This document shows positions 18,291 through 29,244 of a stretch of 64,000 nt of DNA, in pieces. Below the pieces are notes generated by a model, which worked only from the letters and a program-made list of their open reading frames with translations, ran no database searches and was not told where the DNA came from. This stretch comes from Cyanobium sp. PLM2.Bin73 (GTDB lineage: Bacteria > Cyanobacteriota > Cyanobacteriia > PCC-6307 > Cyanobiaceae): assembly GCA_007694915.1 (NCBI GenBank), contig REEV01000133.1, positions 1-64,000 of the forward strand, written 5' to 3'. Made by a program: the position numbers and the translations under genes. Within the stretch, counting starts at the first letter, position 1. Each line of letters begins with the position of its first letter.

Positions 18291-21200
18291 ATGTTCACGC
18301 AGGTCCGCTCCGCCAACCGTCGTGTCAGCCCTGGCGGCGACCACAGCGGTGCGGTGATGAAGGCTGTGTACGTAGTGCTCGAGCCCCAGTACCAGAACGC
18401 CCTCACCCTGGCAGCCACCTCCCTCAACGACCAGAACGGCCCCCTGGCGATCGAGCTCAGCGGCTACCTGATCGAGGAGCTGCGTGATCCAGAGAACTAC
18501 GCCCAGTTCTGTGCCGACGTGGCGGCAGCCGATGTGTTCATCGCCTCGCTGATCTTCATCGAAGACCTGGCCCAGAAAGTGGTGGAGGCGGTGGCGCCCC
18601 ACCGCGACCGGTTGAAGGCGGCGGTGGTGTTCCCCTCGATGCCCGAGGTGATGCGCCTCAACAAGCTGGGCAGCTTCTCGATGGCCCAGCTGGGCCAGAG
18701 CAAATCGGCCATCGCCAGCTTCATGAAAAAGCGCAAGGAGGCCGGCGGCGCCGGCTTCCAGGACGCGATGTTGAAGCTGCTCAACACCCTGCCCACGGTT
18801 CTTAAATATCTGCCGGTGGAGAAGGCCCAGGACGCCCGCTCCTTCATGCTCAGCTTCCAGTACTGGCTGGGTGGCACGCCGGACAACCTCAGGAACTTCC
18901 TGTTGATGCTGGCCGACAAATACGTGTTCCCCCGCGGCGGCGACAACGCGGCGTCCGACCGGCCCGCGCTGCAGGTGGCCGAGCCGGTGGTATTCCCCGA
19001 TCTGGGCATCTGGCACCCCCTGGCGCCGGGGATGTTCGAAGACCTCAAGGAATACCTCAACTGGAGCTCCAGCCGCACCGACCTCAGCGACAGGGCCCGG
19101 CGCGGTCCGGTGATCGGCCTGGTGCTGCAGCGCAGCCACATCGTCACCGGCGATGAGGCCCACTACGTGGCCGTGATCCAGGAGATGGAATACCGCGGCG
19201 CCACCGTGATTCCGGTGTTCTGCGGCGGGCTCGACTTCACCAAGCCGGTGAATGCCTTCTTCTACGACCCGCTCAATCCCGAAACCCCACTGGTGGACGG
19301 GGTGGTGAGCCTCACCGGCTTCGCCCTGGTGGGGGGTCCGGCCCGCCAGGACCACCCCAGGGCGATCGAGGTGCTCAAAAAGCTCAACCGCCCCTACATG
19401 GTGGCCCTGCCGCTGGTGTTCCAGACCACCCAGGAATGGGAGGAGAGCGACCTGGGCCTGCACCCGGTGCAGGTGGCCCTGCAAATCGCCATCCCCGAAC
19501 TCGACGGCGCCATCGAGCCGATCGTGCTCAGCGGGCGCGACGACGCCACCGGCAAGGCCCACACACTGCAGGACCGGGTGGAGGCGATCGCCGAGCGCTC
19601 GATCCGCTGGGCCTCCCTGCGCATCAAGCCCCGGGCCCAGAAGAAGCTGGCGATCACCGTGTTCAGCTTCCCGCCCGACAAGGGCAACGTGGGCACCGCC
19701 GCCTACCTCGACGTGTTCGGCTCGATCCACCGGGTGATGGAGGAGATGGCGGCCAAGGGCTACGACGTGGGCGGCCTGCCCAAGACGGCCAAGGCGCTGA
19801 TGGAGGCGGTGCTCTCCGATCCCGAGGCGATGGAGGGGGCGCCGGAGCTGGCGATCGCCCACCGCATGAGCGTGGAGGAGTACGAGCGGCTCACCCCCTA
19901 CTCCGAGCGCCTGGAGGAGAACTGGGGCAAGCCGCCCGGCACCCTCAACAGCGACGGCACCAACCTGCTGATCTACGGCCGCCACTTCGGCAACGTGTTC
20001 GTGGGCGTGCAGCCCACCTTCGGCTACGAGGGCGACCCGATGCGGCTGCTGTATTCGCGCAGCGCCAGCCCCCACCACGGCTTCGCCGCTTACTACACCT
20101 ACCTGGAGAAGGTGTGGGGCGCCGATGCGGTGCTGCACTTCGGCACCCACGGCTCCCTGGAGTTCATGCCCGGCAAGCAGATGGGCATGAGCGACACCTG
20201 CTACCCCGATTCCCTGATCGGCGCCCTGCCCAACCTCTACTACTACGCGGCCAACAACCCCAGCGAGGCCACGATCGCCAAGCGGCGCGGCTATGCCGAA
20301 ACGATCTCCTACCTCACGCCGCCGGCCGAGAACGCCGGCCTCTACAAGGGCCTCAAGGAGCTGGGCGAACTAGTGGGCAGCTACCAGCAGCTGCGCGAGG
20401 GCAGCCGGGGTGTGCAGATCGTGAACGCGGTGGTGGAAACGGCGCGCCAGTGCAACCTCGACAAGGACGTGGCCCTGCCGGAGGCGGACGCGGCTGAGCT
20501 GGATCTGGCCGAACGCGACGGGGTGATCGGCGCGGTGTACCGCCAGCTGATGGAGATCGAGAGCCGGCTGCTGCCCTGCGGCCTGCACACGATCGGCAAG
20601 CCCCCCACCGCTGAGGAGGCGATCGCCACCCTGGTGAACATCGCCGCCCTGGAGCGGGAGGAGGAGAGCATCCGCTCCCTGCCGGGGCTGCTGGCCGAGA
20701 GCCTGGGCCGCACGATCGCCGACGTGTACAAGGGCAATGACGAGGGCGTTCTCGCCGATGTGGAACTCAACCGCCGCATCACCGAAACCAGTCGTGTCGC
20801 GGTGGGCGCCATGGTGCGCAGCGTCACCGGCAGCGATGGCCGGGTGACCCTGCGGCGCAACTTTGGCTGGCTGTTTGATTGGCTCAACTCTGTGGGCTTC
20901 AAGCTGCCCAGCCCCTGGCTGCGGGCCTGCTGCGGGGCCGGTTTTGTGAGCGTGAATTCCACCGAGCTCGACAAGCTTTTCGCCTACCTGCAGTTCTGCC
21001 TGGAGCAGATCTGCGCCGATCAGGAGATGGAGAGCCTGCTCAAGGCGCTCGACGGCGAATACGTGCTGCCCGGCCCCGGCGGCGATCCGATCCGCAACCC
21101 CGGCGTGCTGCCCAGCGGCAAGAACATCCACGCCCTCGATCCCCAGGCCATCCCCACCCGCGCCGCCATCGCCGCCGCCAAGGGCGTGGTGGACAAGCTG

Positions 21201-22307
21201 ATCGAGCGCCAGCGGCAAGAGCAGGGAACCTGGCCGGAAACGATTGCCTGCGTGCTCTGGGGCACCGACAACATCAAGACCTACGGCGAATCCCTGGCCC
21301 AGATCCTCTGGTTCATCGGCGTCAAGCCCGTGCCCGATTCCCTCGGCCGGGTGAACAAGCTCGAACTGATCTCCCTGGAGGAGCTGGGCCGGCCCCGCAT
21401 CGATGTGGTGGTGAACTGCAGCGGCGTGTTCCGCGACCTGTTCATCAACCAGATGGGCCTGATCGACCAGGGGGTGAAGATGGCCGCCGAGGCCGATGAG
21501 CCCCTGGCGATGAACTTCGTGCGCAAGCACGCCCAGGAGCAGGCCGAAAAGGAGGGCATCTCCCTGCGCGATGCCGCCACCCGCGTGTTCTCCAACGCCA
21601 GCGGCAGCTATTCCTCGAATGTGAATCTGGCGGTGGAGAACAGCACCTGGGAGGAGGAGGGCGAGTTGCAGGAGATGTACCTCTCCCGCAAGACGTTCGC
21701 CTTCAACGCCGACAACCCCGGCGAGATGAACCAGAACCGCGAGGTGTTCGAGGCGGCGATGAAAACCGCCGACGTCACCTTCCAGAACCTGGATTCCGCC
21801 GAGATTTCGCTCACCGATGTGAGCCACTACTTCGACTCCGATCCCACCAAGCTGATCCAGGGACTGCGTGACGACGGCAAAGCGCCCACGAGCTACATCG
21901 CCGACACCACCACCGCCAACGCCCAGGTGCGCTCCCTGAGCGAAACGATCCGCCTCGATTCGCGCACCAAGCTGCTCAACCCCAAGTGGTATGAGGGCAT
22001 GCTCAATTCCGGCTACGAGGGTGTGCGGGAAGTGGCCAAACGGCTCAACTTCACCCTGGGCTGGAGTGCCACCAGCGGCGCGGTGGACAACTTCGTGTAT
22101 GAGGAGGCCAACGACACCTTCATCAACGACCCGGAGATGCGCCAGCGGCTGATGGACCTCAACCCCCACAGCTTCCGCCGCATCGTGGGCACACTGCTTG
22201 AGGTGAACGGCCGCGGCTACTGGGAGACCAGCGACGAGAACATCGCCCAGCTGCAGGAGCTCTACCAGCAGATCGAGGACAAGATCGAGGGGGTGAGCGA
22301 GGGTTGA
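18291..22307 (+). CDS. chlH: Magnesium chelatase subunit H
   Basis: 1338 aa; [51 protein letters not shown] and other BchH/ChlH signatures. Confidence 0.98.
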   Translation: MFTQVRSANRRVSPGGDHSGAVMKAVYVVLEPQYQNALTLAATSLNDQNGPLAIELSGYLIEELRDPENYAQFCADVAAADVFIASLIFIEDLAQKVVEAVAPHRDRLKAAVVFPSMPEVMRLNKLGSFSMAQLGQSKSAIASFMKKRKEAGGAGFQDAMLKLLNTLPTVLKYLPVEKAQDARSFMLSFQYWLGGTPDNLRNFLLMLADKYVFPRGGDNAASDRPALQVAEPVVFPDLGIWHPLAPGMFEDLKEYLNWSSSRTDLSDRARRGPVIGLVLQRSHIVTGDEAHYVAVIQEMEYRGATVIPVFCGGLDFTKPVNAFFYDPLNPETPLVDGVVSLTGFALVGGPARQDHPRAIEVLKKLNRPYMVALPLVFQTTQEWEESDLGLHPVQVALQIAIPELDGAIEPIVLSGRDDATGKAHTLQDRVEAIAERSIRWASLRIKPRAQKKLAITVFSFPPDKGNVGTAAYLDVFGSIHRVMEEMAAKGYDVGGLPKTAKALMEAVLSDPEAMEGAPELAIAHRMSVEEYERLTPYSERLEENWGKPPGTLNSDGTNLLIYGRHFGNVFVGVQPTFGYEGDPMRLLYSRSASPHHGFAAYYTYLEKVWGADAVLHFGTHGSLEFMPGKQMGMSDTCYPDSLIGALPNLYYYAANNPSEATIAKRRGYAETISYLTPPAENAGLYKGLKELGELVGSYQQLREGSRGVQIVNAVVETARQCNLDKDVALPEADAAELDLAERDGVIGAVYRQLMEIESRLLPCGLHTIGKPPTAEEAIATLVNIAALEREEESIRSLPGLLAESLGRTIADVYKGNDEGVLADVELNRRITETSRVAVGAMVRSVTGSDGRVTLRRNFGWLFDWLNSVGFKLPSPWLRACCGAGFVSVNSTELDKLFAYLQFCLEQICADQEMESLLKALDGEYVLPGPGGDPIRNPGVLPSGKNIHALDPQAIPTRAAIAAAKGVVDKLIERQRQEQGTWPETIACVLWGTDNIKTYGESLAQILWFIGVKPVPDSLGRVNKLELISLEELGRPRIDVVVNCSGVFRDLFINQMGLIDQGVKMAAEADEPLAMNFVRKHAQEQAEKEGISLRDAATRVFSNASGSYSSNVNLAVENSTWEEEGELQEMYLSRKTFAFNADNPGEMNQNREVFEAAMKTADVTFQNLDSAEISLTDVSHYFDSDPTKLIQGLRDDGKAPTSYIADTTTANAQVRSLSETIRLDSRTKLLNPKWYEGMLNSGYEGVREVAKRLNFTLGWSATSGAVDNFVYEEANDTFINDPEMRQRLMDLNPHSFRRIVGTLLEVNGRGYWETSDENIAQLQELYQQIEDKIEGVSEG

Positions 22308-22319
22308 TCCCCGGCCCGA

Positions 22320-24953
22320 TCACTCGCCAGTGGCGCCATCGGGGGCATCTGGGGCATCGAGGATCGTCACCTCGCCTGTGGCGCCATTCACGCGCACCTG
22401 ATCGCCGTCGTTGAGCCGCTCGGTGGCATTCATCACGCCCGCCACTGCGGGCAAGCCGTATTCGCGCGCCACGATGGAGCCGTGGGAGAGCGCACCGCCG
22501 GTCTCCATCACCAGGGCGCCGGCCTGCAGAAACAGCGGCGTCCAGGCCGGATCGGTGCCCCGGCAGACGAGCACCTCTCCCGGGGCAAGATCGGCACCGA
22601 GCGGCTGCACCACCACCTTGACGCGCCCCTGATGGGTACCGGCAGACACCGGCAGCCCCCTGAGCATGGAGTCGCCGTCCTGCGCAGGAATGCCGAAGAT
22701 GGCCTCCCCGTCGGAGCTCATCCAGCGGGGTACGGCGCGGCGGTTGATCTCCCGCTCGTAGTCGGCGCGGGCCGCCGCGGCCTTCGCCCGTAGATCGCCG
22801 GCCCTGCCTTGCTCATGGGCCAGCAGATCGTCGCAGCCCAGGAAAATCACATCCTCAACCCGATCCAGCACGCCCCTGGCCACCAGCTCGCCGCCCGCAT
22901 CCAGCAGGATCCGGCGGGCGATGGCAATCATGCGCGCGCCCTCGAATTTGGGTTGCTCGCGCAGGCCCGCCAAGCCGCGATAGCAGCGCAGCTGCCAGGC
23001 GAACAGGCGCGCCTGCAGCCCGCCCCTGACAGCCCGCACGCGGGCGATGAGATCCTGCGCAGCCCTGTCGGCCTCTGCGCGCTGGCGCTGAAACTGCGCC
23101 TCCTGATCGCCTCCTCCAGGGGCTTGCCCGTAGCTGCGCAGCAGCTCCAGCACATAGGCCGGCGCTTCGCTCCAGCGGGCCATGCCGGGATCGATCTCGC
23201 GCACGGCGCGATGGCCGAACCGGCGCAGGAAGGCGACCACCCCGGGGTGGTCGGCGGTGGGATCCACCCCCTCAGCCCGGAGACGCCTGGCCAGCCGCCA
23301 GAGCGTCAGTCCCATCTCGGTGGTGATGTTGTGTGGCAGCGCCCGCTGCAGGGGGGCAAACAGGCTGTCGTCCGCCAGCCAGGCCGCCAGCTGGCGGCGC
23401 AAGGCAGCCTCAGCCATCAGCCCGGGGGTCATCACCGCCACCGGGGTGATCCAGATGATCGCCCCTCGCCGCCCCAGCCCATCGCGGATGAACGCCACCC
23501 GGGCCCGCATCGATGGCAGCCGTTCGGCCTCCCGCTCCAGCCGGCGAATGGCGGCATCGGTTTCGGCCAGCACCCGCAGGCGTGCCTGCTCGGGGTTGAG
23601 CGCTGCCATCAGCCCACGCCAGGCCAGCCATGCGGCCAGGGGCACCAGCCGCCACCGGAAGCCGATCCCAGGGCCGCGGCCGATGATGCGCTCGCCCTCG
23701 CGCTCCCCGTAGGCCAGCAGCGCCTCGCCTGTGATCGGATCCTTGTCTGCAGCGGCCCTGGCCAGTTGCCGCCAGCGTGCGGGCTTGCGCAGAAGCTCGG
23801 TGAGATCCACGAACAGCCGCCCGGCGGCCACCTTGAGCCAGGGCAGATGGCGCTCGGGCCGCCCAGTCACGGCATGGGCAAAGCCGCCCACCAGCACCCG
23901 CCAGTAGTCGATGCCGGCAGGGGTGAAGGGCTCGAGCATCTGCTGAGCGTGAACGTTGAAGCTCAGGTAGAGACGCAACCCGGCCTCAGGACTGGGCAGC
24001 GGTTCGGGCAGCGGAAACAGCGAGGTGATCGGGCGCGACTGCACGAGATAGGGCTGCCCCGCCGCCAGGGCCCACTCCAGGTCCTGGGGGCTGCCGAAAT
24101 GCTGCTGGGCGCGAACGCCCAGGGCGGCCAGGGCCCTGACCTCATCCGGCTGCAGCGTCGGGATGCGCCGTCGGTGCTCCGGCATCGGACGCTGGATGGT
24201 TCCCACGCCCTCGCGCTGGATGAGCACCTGCTTGTCGGCCAGCTGCTGCTCGATCACCTGGCCCCGGTGATCGAGCACCCAGGTGTCGGGGCTGACATGG
24301 CCGCCCACCACCGCCTCTCCCAGGCCGAACGAGGCGGCGAGCAGCATCCGGTCTCGGCGGTGGTTGAGGGGATTGGCGGTGAACAGCACACCGGAGCGGT
24401 CTGCATCCACCATCCGCTGCACCACCACGGCGATCCCCAGGCCGGCCTGATCCAGTCCCACCCGCTGGCGGTAGGCCACCGCGCGCGGATTCCAGAGCGA
24501 GGCCCAGCAGCGACGCACCGCATCACAGACCTGATCGGGACCTTCGATGGCCAGGACGCTGTCGTGCTGGCCGGCGAAACTCGCTGTGGGGAGATCTTCA
24601 GCCGTGGCCGACGAGCGCACCACAACCAGTCCTCCCCCGAGCCGGGCATAGGCCCGCCGGATCGCATCGGCCACCGGCGTGGGAATGAAACCGGCGATCA
24701 GGCGCTCCCGCAGCGCCTGGCTGGCCTCAGCCAGATGGGCAGGATCCGCGGCGGCGATCTCCTCCACCACGGCACGCAGAGGCTCAGTGAAACCGTTCGC
24801 GGCCACAAAGTGGTGATAGGCCTGCGTCAGCACCACAAAGCCCTCGGGCACGGGCAAGCCGGCAGCGCCCAGGGCGCCGAGGCTTGCCGCCTTGCCGCCC
24901 GCCACCATCAGATCGCCGGGGCCCAGGCTCTCGAGGCTGCGGATGTAGGTCAT
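22320..24953 (-). CDS. PEP-utilizing enzyme with rifampicin-phosphotransferase (Rph)-like architecture
   Basis: N-terminal PPDK/PEPS ATP-binding domain (GGLVVVRSSATAEDLPTASFAGQHDS), large middle domain, C-terminal swivelling phospho-His domain (LVMETGGALSHGSIVAREYGLPAVAGV); no TIM-barrel PEP-binding domain. Confidence 0.8.
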   Translation of the reverse strand: MTYIRSLESLGPGDLMVAGGKAASLGALGAAGLPVPEGFVVLTQAYHHFVAANGFTEPLRAVVEEIAAADPAHLAEASQALRERLIAGFIPTPVADAIRRAYARLGGGLVVVRSSATAEDLPTASFAGQHDSVLAIEGPDQVCDAVRRCWASLWNPRAVAYRQRVGLDQAGLGIAVVVQRMVDADRSGVLFTANPLNHRRDRMLLAASFGLGEAVVGGHVSPDTWVLDHRGQVIEQQLADKQVLIQREGVGTIQRPMPEHRRRIPTLQPDEVRALAALGVRAQQHFGSPQDLEWALAAGQPYLVQSRPITSLFPLPEPLPSPEAGLRLYLSFNVHAQQMLEPFTPAGIDYWRVLVGGFAHAVTGRPERHLPWLKVAAGRLFVDLTELLRKPARWRQLARAAADKDPITGEALLAYGEREGERIIGRGPGIGFRWRLVPLAAWLAWRGLMAALNPEQARLRVLAETDAAIRRLEREAERLPSMRARVAFIRDGLGRRGAIIWITPVAVMTPGLMAEAALRRQLAAWLADDSLFAPLQRALPHNITTEMGLTLWRLARRLRAEGVDPTADHPGVVAFLRRFGHRAVREIDPGMARWSEAPAYVLELLRSYGQAPGGGDQEAQFQRQRAEADRAAQDLIARVRAVRGGLQARLFAWQLRCYRGLAGLREQPKFEGARMIAIARRILLDAGGELVARGVLDRVEDVIFLGCDDLLAHEQGRAGDLRAKAAAARADYEREINRRAVPRWMSSDGEAIFGIPAQDGDSMLRGLPVSAGTHQGRVKVVVQPLGADLAPGEVLVCRGTDPAWTPLFLQAGALVMETGGALSHGSIVAREYGLPAVAGVMNATERLNDGDQVRVNGATGEVTILDAPDAPDGATGE

Positions 24954-24985
24954 CGGCACCAGGGCAGCACCGGTGGCTGCGTGGA

Positions 24986-25849
24986 TCAGCCCACCACAGC
25001 CTGGACCATCCGCGCCACCTGGGCGATCGGGCCCACATCGTGCACCCGCAGCGCCGCCGCACCGCCGGCCACGGCCAGGGCGCACACCGCGGCGGTGCCC
25101 CAGAGGCGCGCCCGCGGGCGGGGCTCGTCCAGCACCGCACCGATGAAGCGCTTGCGCGACGGGCCCACCAGCAGGGGGAAGGGCGGCTCAGCCTGGCCGG
25201 GGCTGGCGGTGGCCAGCTCGGCCAACCGCCGCAGCAGCTCCAGGTTGTGGTCGGTGGTCTTGGCGAAGCCCAGGCCCGGGTCCCACACGATCTGCTCGCG
25301 GCGCACGCCGGCCGCCAGGGCGGCGGCGGTGGCCGCCTCCAGTTCGGCGCGCACCTCCGCCACCACGTCGCCATACACCGCCAGCTCGTCCATCGAGCGG
25401 CTGTCGCCGCGGCTGTGCATGAGCACGTAGGGGCAGCCGCGAGCGGCGATCAGGGGCAGCATCGCCGGATCGCGCCCGCTGCAGCCGCGCACGTCGTTGA
25501 TCCAGTCGGCGCCGGCGGCCAGGGCCGCCTCAGCCACCGAGGCATGAAAGGTGTCCACCGAGATCGTGATCGCCGGCTGGGCGGCGCGGATCGCCTCCAG
25601 GGGTGGCAGCAGCCGCTCCAGCTCCTGCTGGGGGCCCACCATCACGGCCCCAGGGCGGGTGCTCTGGCCGCCGAGATCGAGCACATCGGCCCCCTGGGCC
25701 ACCATCCGGGCCGCCACCCGCGCGGCCTGGTCCATGCCGGCGATGCGGCCCCCATCGCTGAAGGAATCGGGAGTGAGGTTGATCACCCCCATCACCAGGG
25801 GACGCCGACCCCAGCGGAAGCCGGAATCGCCCCGCAGCGGCCCGGTCAC
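24986..25849 (-). CDS. folP: Dihydropteroate synthase
   Basis: [19 protein letters not shown]...[14 protein letters not shown]...[20 protein letters not shown]...GPSRKRFIG. Confidence 0.97.
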   Translation of the reverse strand: MTGPLRGDSGFRWGRRPLVMGVINLTPDSFSDGGRIAGMDQAARVAARMVAQGADVLDLGGQSTRPGAVMVGPQQELERLLPPLEAIRAAQPAITISVDTFHASVAEAALAAGADWINDVRGCSGRDPAMLPLIAARGCPYVLMHSRGDSRSMDELAVYGDVVAEVRAELEAATAAALAAGVRREQIVWDPGLGFAKTTDHNLELLRRLAELATASPGQAEPPFPLLVGPSRKRFIGAVLDEPRPRARLWGTAAVCALAVAGGAAALRVHDVGPIAQVARMVQAVVG

Positions 25850-26589
25850 ACCCGCGCCGGCACCTGGTAATTGGCGATGCGGGCAAAGCTCTCGGCATCC
25901 AGCGAGGCGCCGCCCACCAGCACCCCGTCGATGTCGCTCTGGGCCATCAGGTCGTCGATCGTGGCCGGGTTCACCGAGCCGCCGTACTGAACCACCACCT
26001 CCGGGTTGCCCACCCAGCCGCGGATCAGGGCGCAGATGCGGTTGGCCTCCTGGGCCGGGCAGGTCTTGCCGGTGCCGATGGCCCAGATCGGCTCGTAGGC
26101 CACGATCAGGCGGGCGGGATCCACATCCTCCAGGCCCTGCTCGATCTGGCGGTGAATCACGCGCTCCGTTTCAGCGGACTCGCGCTGGTCGAGGCTCTCG
26201 CCCACGCACAGGATCGGCACCAGCCCATGGCGCTGGGCGGTGCGGGCGCGCAGGTTGATCTGTTCGTCGCTCTCGCAGAAGTACTTACGCGGCTCGCTGT
26301 GGCCCACGATCGCGTGGCTGACGCCGTGCTCCTCGAGCATCGCCGCCGAGATCATGCCGGTGTAGGCGCCCTTCTCGTCCCAGTGCACGTTCTGGGCGGC
26401 AATCGCCACGCCGGTGCCGGCCAGGTGGCGGTTGAGGGTGGGAATGGCGGTGAATGGCGGGGCGATCACCACCTCGCGATCATCCGGAAGCTCGGCGATC
26501 AGCGGGCGGAAGGTGGCGGCGAAGGCCCGCGTCTCGGCGCAGGTCATGTGCATCTTCCAGTTGCCTGCAATGACGGCCTTGCGCACCAT
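25846..26589 (-). CDS. tpiA: Triosephosphate isomerase
   Basis: [16 protein letters not shown]...[12 protein letters not shown]...[16 protein letters not shown]...[11 protein letters not shown]. Confidence 0.98.
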   Translation of the reverse strand: MVRKAVIAGNWKMHMTCAETRAFAATFRPLIAELPDDREVVIAPPFTAIPTLNRHLAGTGVAIAAQNVHWDEKGAYTGMISAAMLEEHGVSHAIVGHSEPRKYFCESDEQINLRARTAQRHGLVPILCVGESLDQRESAETERVIHRQIEQGLEDVDPARLIVAYEPIWAIGTGKTCPAQEANRICALIRGWVGNPEVVVQYGGSVNPATIDDLMAQSDIDGVLVGGASLDAESFARIANYQVPARV

Positions 26590-26654
26590 GAGCTTGCTGA
26601 TCACCACGGCCAAACGCTAATGGGCCACCGGTCAGCTGCCCGCCGGGCCCCCTC

Positions 26655-26897
26655 TCAGCCGCCCGCCGGGCCATCAACCACCAGTTCGCGGCCATCGAGG
26701 AGCACCGCATCACCTGGAGCCAGCTGGCGGCCGCGGCGCAGCTCGATGGTGCCGTTCACGCGCACGTCACCACGCTGGATGCGCAGCTTGGCCTCGCCGC
26801 CGGTGGCCGCCAGGCCGTGGAATTTGAGGAACTGATCGAGCTTCAACGGGCGCTGAACCCCACGACCCTTAGCGTGCCGCGATGCTCGCACCTCCAC
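26655..26897 (-). CDS. S4-domain RNA-binding protein (YbcJ-like)
   Basis: LKLDQFLKFHGLAATGGEAKLRIQRGDVRVNGTIELRRGRQLAPGDAV. Confidence 0.85.
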   Translation of the reverse strand: MEVRASRHAKGRGVQRPLKLDQFLKFHGLAATGGEAKLRIQRGDVRVNGTIELRRGRQLAPGDAVLLDGRELVVDGPAGG

Positions 26898-28645
26898 CGG
26901 CGGCAGGCCGCGACAGCCTGCGGGACAGCGTGCGCAGGCTGTGGCCCCTGATGCGGCCCCACCGGCGCCGGCTCGGCGCCGGTGGGGTGTGCATCGTGAT
27001 CTACGTGCTCTGCTGGCCCCTGCTGGCGGCCCTGGCCGGCCGCCTGATCCCAGCCATCGGCGCCGGCGATCTGGCCACCACCGTGCAGGCGGTACTGCTG
27101 GCGCTGCTGGTGTTCCTGGTGCAGAAGGCTGCCCAGTTCGGCCAGGACACCCTGCTGGCCGGGCCGGCGCTGGGCGTGAGCCGAACCCTGCGCCAGCAGT
27201 TGTTCGCCCGCCTGCAGCGGCTGGAGTTCGCCTCCCTCGACAAACTCTCGGCCGGCGATCTCACCTACCGCCTCACCGAGGACGCCGACCGGGTGGGGGA
27301 GGTGATCTACAAGACGATCCAGGACACCACCCCCAGCGCCCTTCAGCTGCTGGCGGTGCTGGGCTACATGCTCTGGCTCGACTGGCCCCTGGCCCTGGCC
27401 ACCCTGCTGCTGGCGCCGCTGGTGGCGCTGCTGGTGAGCGCCTTCGGGGCGCGGGTGATGGCGGCGGCCGAGCGCAGCCAGCGCCAGGTGAGCGAGCTGG
27501 CCGGTCTGCTGGCCGAGGCCATCGCCGGCCTGCCCCTGGTGCGGGCCTATGCCGCCGAGCCCTGGCTGCAGCGGCGCTTCGACGCGGAGGTGGAGCAGCA
27601 CCGCCGCGCCCGCTACCGCACCCTGCGCCTGCTGGCCCTGCAACATCCGGTGGTGGGCTTTCTTGAGGCCGGTGGCATCCTCACCGTGCTGCTGATCGGC
27701 GCCTGGCGGATCCAGAGCGGCCAGCTCGATGCCCAGGGCTTCAGCAGCTATGTGGCGGCGCTGCTGATGCTGATTGATCCCATCGCCCACCTCACCACCA
27801 ACTTCAACGAGCTGCAGCAGGGGCAGGCCTCCCTGCAGCGCCTGCTGGCGATCGAGCGCGAGCCGGTTGAGCCGCCCGACCATCCCGGCGCCGGAACCCT
27901 GGGAGCGGTGCGCGGTGAGCTGGTGCTGGAGGCGATCGCCTTCGGCTACAACCCTGCCCAACCGGTGCTGCGCGGGCTCGATCTGCGGGTGGAGCCCGGC
28001 CAGGTGGTGGCCCTGGTGGGCCCGTCGGGGGCGGGCAAGACCACGCTGTTTTCGCTGCTGCTGCGCTTCAACGTGGCCCAGCGCGGCCGCGTGCTGCTCG
28101 ATGGCCGCGACCTGGCCGGGCTGCGCGCCGCCGAGCTGCGCCGCGCCGTGGCCCTGGTGCCCCAGCAGAGCCAGGTGTTCTCGGGCACGGTGGCCGAGGC
28201 GATCGCCTTCGGCCGGCCCGCCAGCCCCGGGCAGATTCAGCGGGCGGCGCGGCTGGCCAACGCCGACGGCTTCATCGAGGCCCTGCCCCACGGCTACGCC
28301 AGCCGGGTGGAGGAGCGGGGCCGCAACTTCTCCGGCGGTCAGCTGCAGCGCCTGGCGATCGCCCGGGCGGTGCTGGGCGATCCGGCCCTGCTGCTGCTCG
28401 ATGAGGCCACCAGCGCCCTCGACGCCGAGGCCGAGGAGGCGGTGCAACGGGGCCTGCGTCAGGCCATGGCCGGGCGCACGGTGCTGGTGATCGCCCACCG
28501 CCTGGCCACGGTGCAGCAGGCCGACCGCATCGTGGTGCTCGCGGACGGGCAGATCGTGGAGCAGGGCAGCCACAATCAGCTGATGGCCCACGGCGGCCGT
28601 TACCGCGACCTCTGCCGGCGCCAGTTCATCCAGCTTGAATCCTGA
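26882..28645 (+). CDS. ABC transporter, fused permease/ATP-binding exporter
   Basis: Walker A GPSGAGKTT, LSGG-type signature FSGGQLQRLAIARA, Walker B LLLLDEATSALD; six-TM N-terminus. Confidence 0.95.
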   Translation: MLAPPPAAGRDSLRDSVRRLWPLMRPHRRRLGAGGVCIVIYVLCWPLLAALAGRLIPAIGAGDLATTVQAVLLALLVFLVQKAAQFGQDTLLAGPALGVSRTLRQQLFARLQRLEFASLDKLSAGDLTYRLTEDADRVGEVIYKTIQDTTPSALQLLAVLGYMLWLDWPLALATLLLAPLVALLVSAFGARVMAAAERSQRQVSELAGLLAEAIAGLPLVRAYAAEPWLQRRFDAEVEQHRRARYRTLRLLALQHPVVGFLEAGGILTVLLIGAWRIQSGQLDAQGFSSYVAALLMLIDPIAHLTTNFNELQQGQASLQRLLAIEREPVEPPDHPGAGTLGAVRGELVLEAIAFGYNPAQPVLRGLDLRVEPGQVVALVGPSGAGKTTLFSLLLRFNVAQRGRVLLDGRDLAGLRAAELRRAVALVPQQSQVFSGTVAEAIAFGRPASPGQIQRAARLANADGFIEALPHGYASRVEERGRNFSGGQLQRLAIARAVLGDPALLLLDEATSALDAEAEEAVQRGLRQAMAGRTVLVIAHRLATVQQADRIVVLADGQIVEQGSHNQLMAHGGRYRDLCRRQFIQLES

Positions 28646-28667
28646 TCCCACGGGGGTCCACGCAGCC

Positions 28668-29000
28668 ATGGCCTGGGAATACCGGGTGATCCACATCGAC
28701 GTGAGCAGCGGCTCGCCGCCGGAGCCGCCCTCGCCGGAGGCCGACAGCCGGCGCCTGGACGGCGCCCTCAGCCCGGAATTTCTGGAGCGGGAATTCCCCC
28801 AGCAATACCGCGGTGCCAACGCCCGTCCCCGCCACCCGGCCGAGCAGCTGCAGTTCTTCCTCAACGCCCTCGGGCGGGAGAACTGGGAGCTGGTGGAGGC
28901 CCCCCAGGTGGGCCGGCTGCTGATGTTCGTGTTCAAGCGGCCGGCCCTTGACCTGCCCAAGCTGCCGCCCGGTGGCGGAGAGCGGGGATCCGTATCCTGA
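28668..29000 (+). CDS. DUF4177-like hypothetical protein
   Basis: MAWEYRVIHIDV...AEQLQFFLNALGRENWELVEAPQVGRLLMFVFKRP. Confidence 0.6.
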   Translation: MAWEYRVIHIDVSSGSPPEPPSPEADSRRLDGALSPEFLEREFPQQYRGANARPRHPAEQLQFFLNALGRENWELVEAPQVGRLLMFVFKRPALDLPKLPPGGGERGSVS

Positions 29001-29022
29001 GCGGGCCCTGCCGACTCCCGCC

Positions 29023-29244
29023 GTGGACAGCAACGCCCAGCAGCCTCCCGTGCTCACCTTCGAGGGCAAGCGCTACGACCTCAACTCACTGCCCGATGAG
29101 GTGAAGGAACTGGTGCGGGGCATGCAGGTGGCCGACGCCCAGCTGCGCATGCATGAGGACACCCTCAAGGTGCTGGCGGTGGGCCGGCAGTCGATGGCGA
29201 TGCAGCTCAACGAGAAGCTCCAGCAGATTGCTCCCCTGCCTTGA
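29023..29244 (+). CDS. DUF6447-like small protein
   Basis: GTG start; LTFEGKRYDLNSLPDEVKELVRGMQVADAQLRMHEDTLKVLAVGRQSMAMQLNEKL. Confidence 0.65.
   Translation: MDSNAQQPPVLTFEGKRYDLNSLPDEVKELVRGMQVADAQLRMHEDTLKVLAVGRQSMAMQLNEKLQQIAPLP

Noticed and set aside
17319-20150. 943-aa minus ORF extending from dapB through chlH
   Set aside because: Only the 3' part is DapB. The rest is antisense to chlH with His/Gln/Gly-rich low-complexity translation typical of GC-rich antisense frames.
22809-25430. 873-aa plus ORF antisense to the Rph-like gene and folP
   Set aside because: Antisense shadow ORF with low-complexity composition.
26843-28960. 705-aa minus ORF antisense to the ABC transporter
   Set aside because: Antisense shadow; the plus strand has clear Walker motifs.
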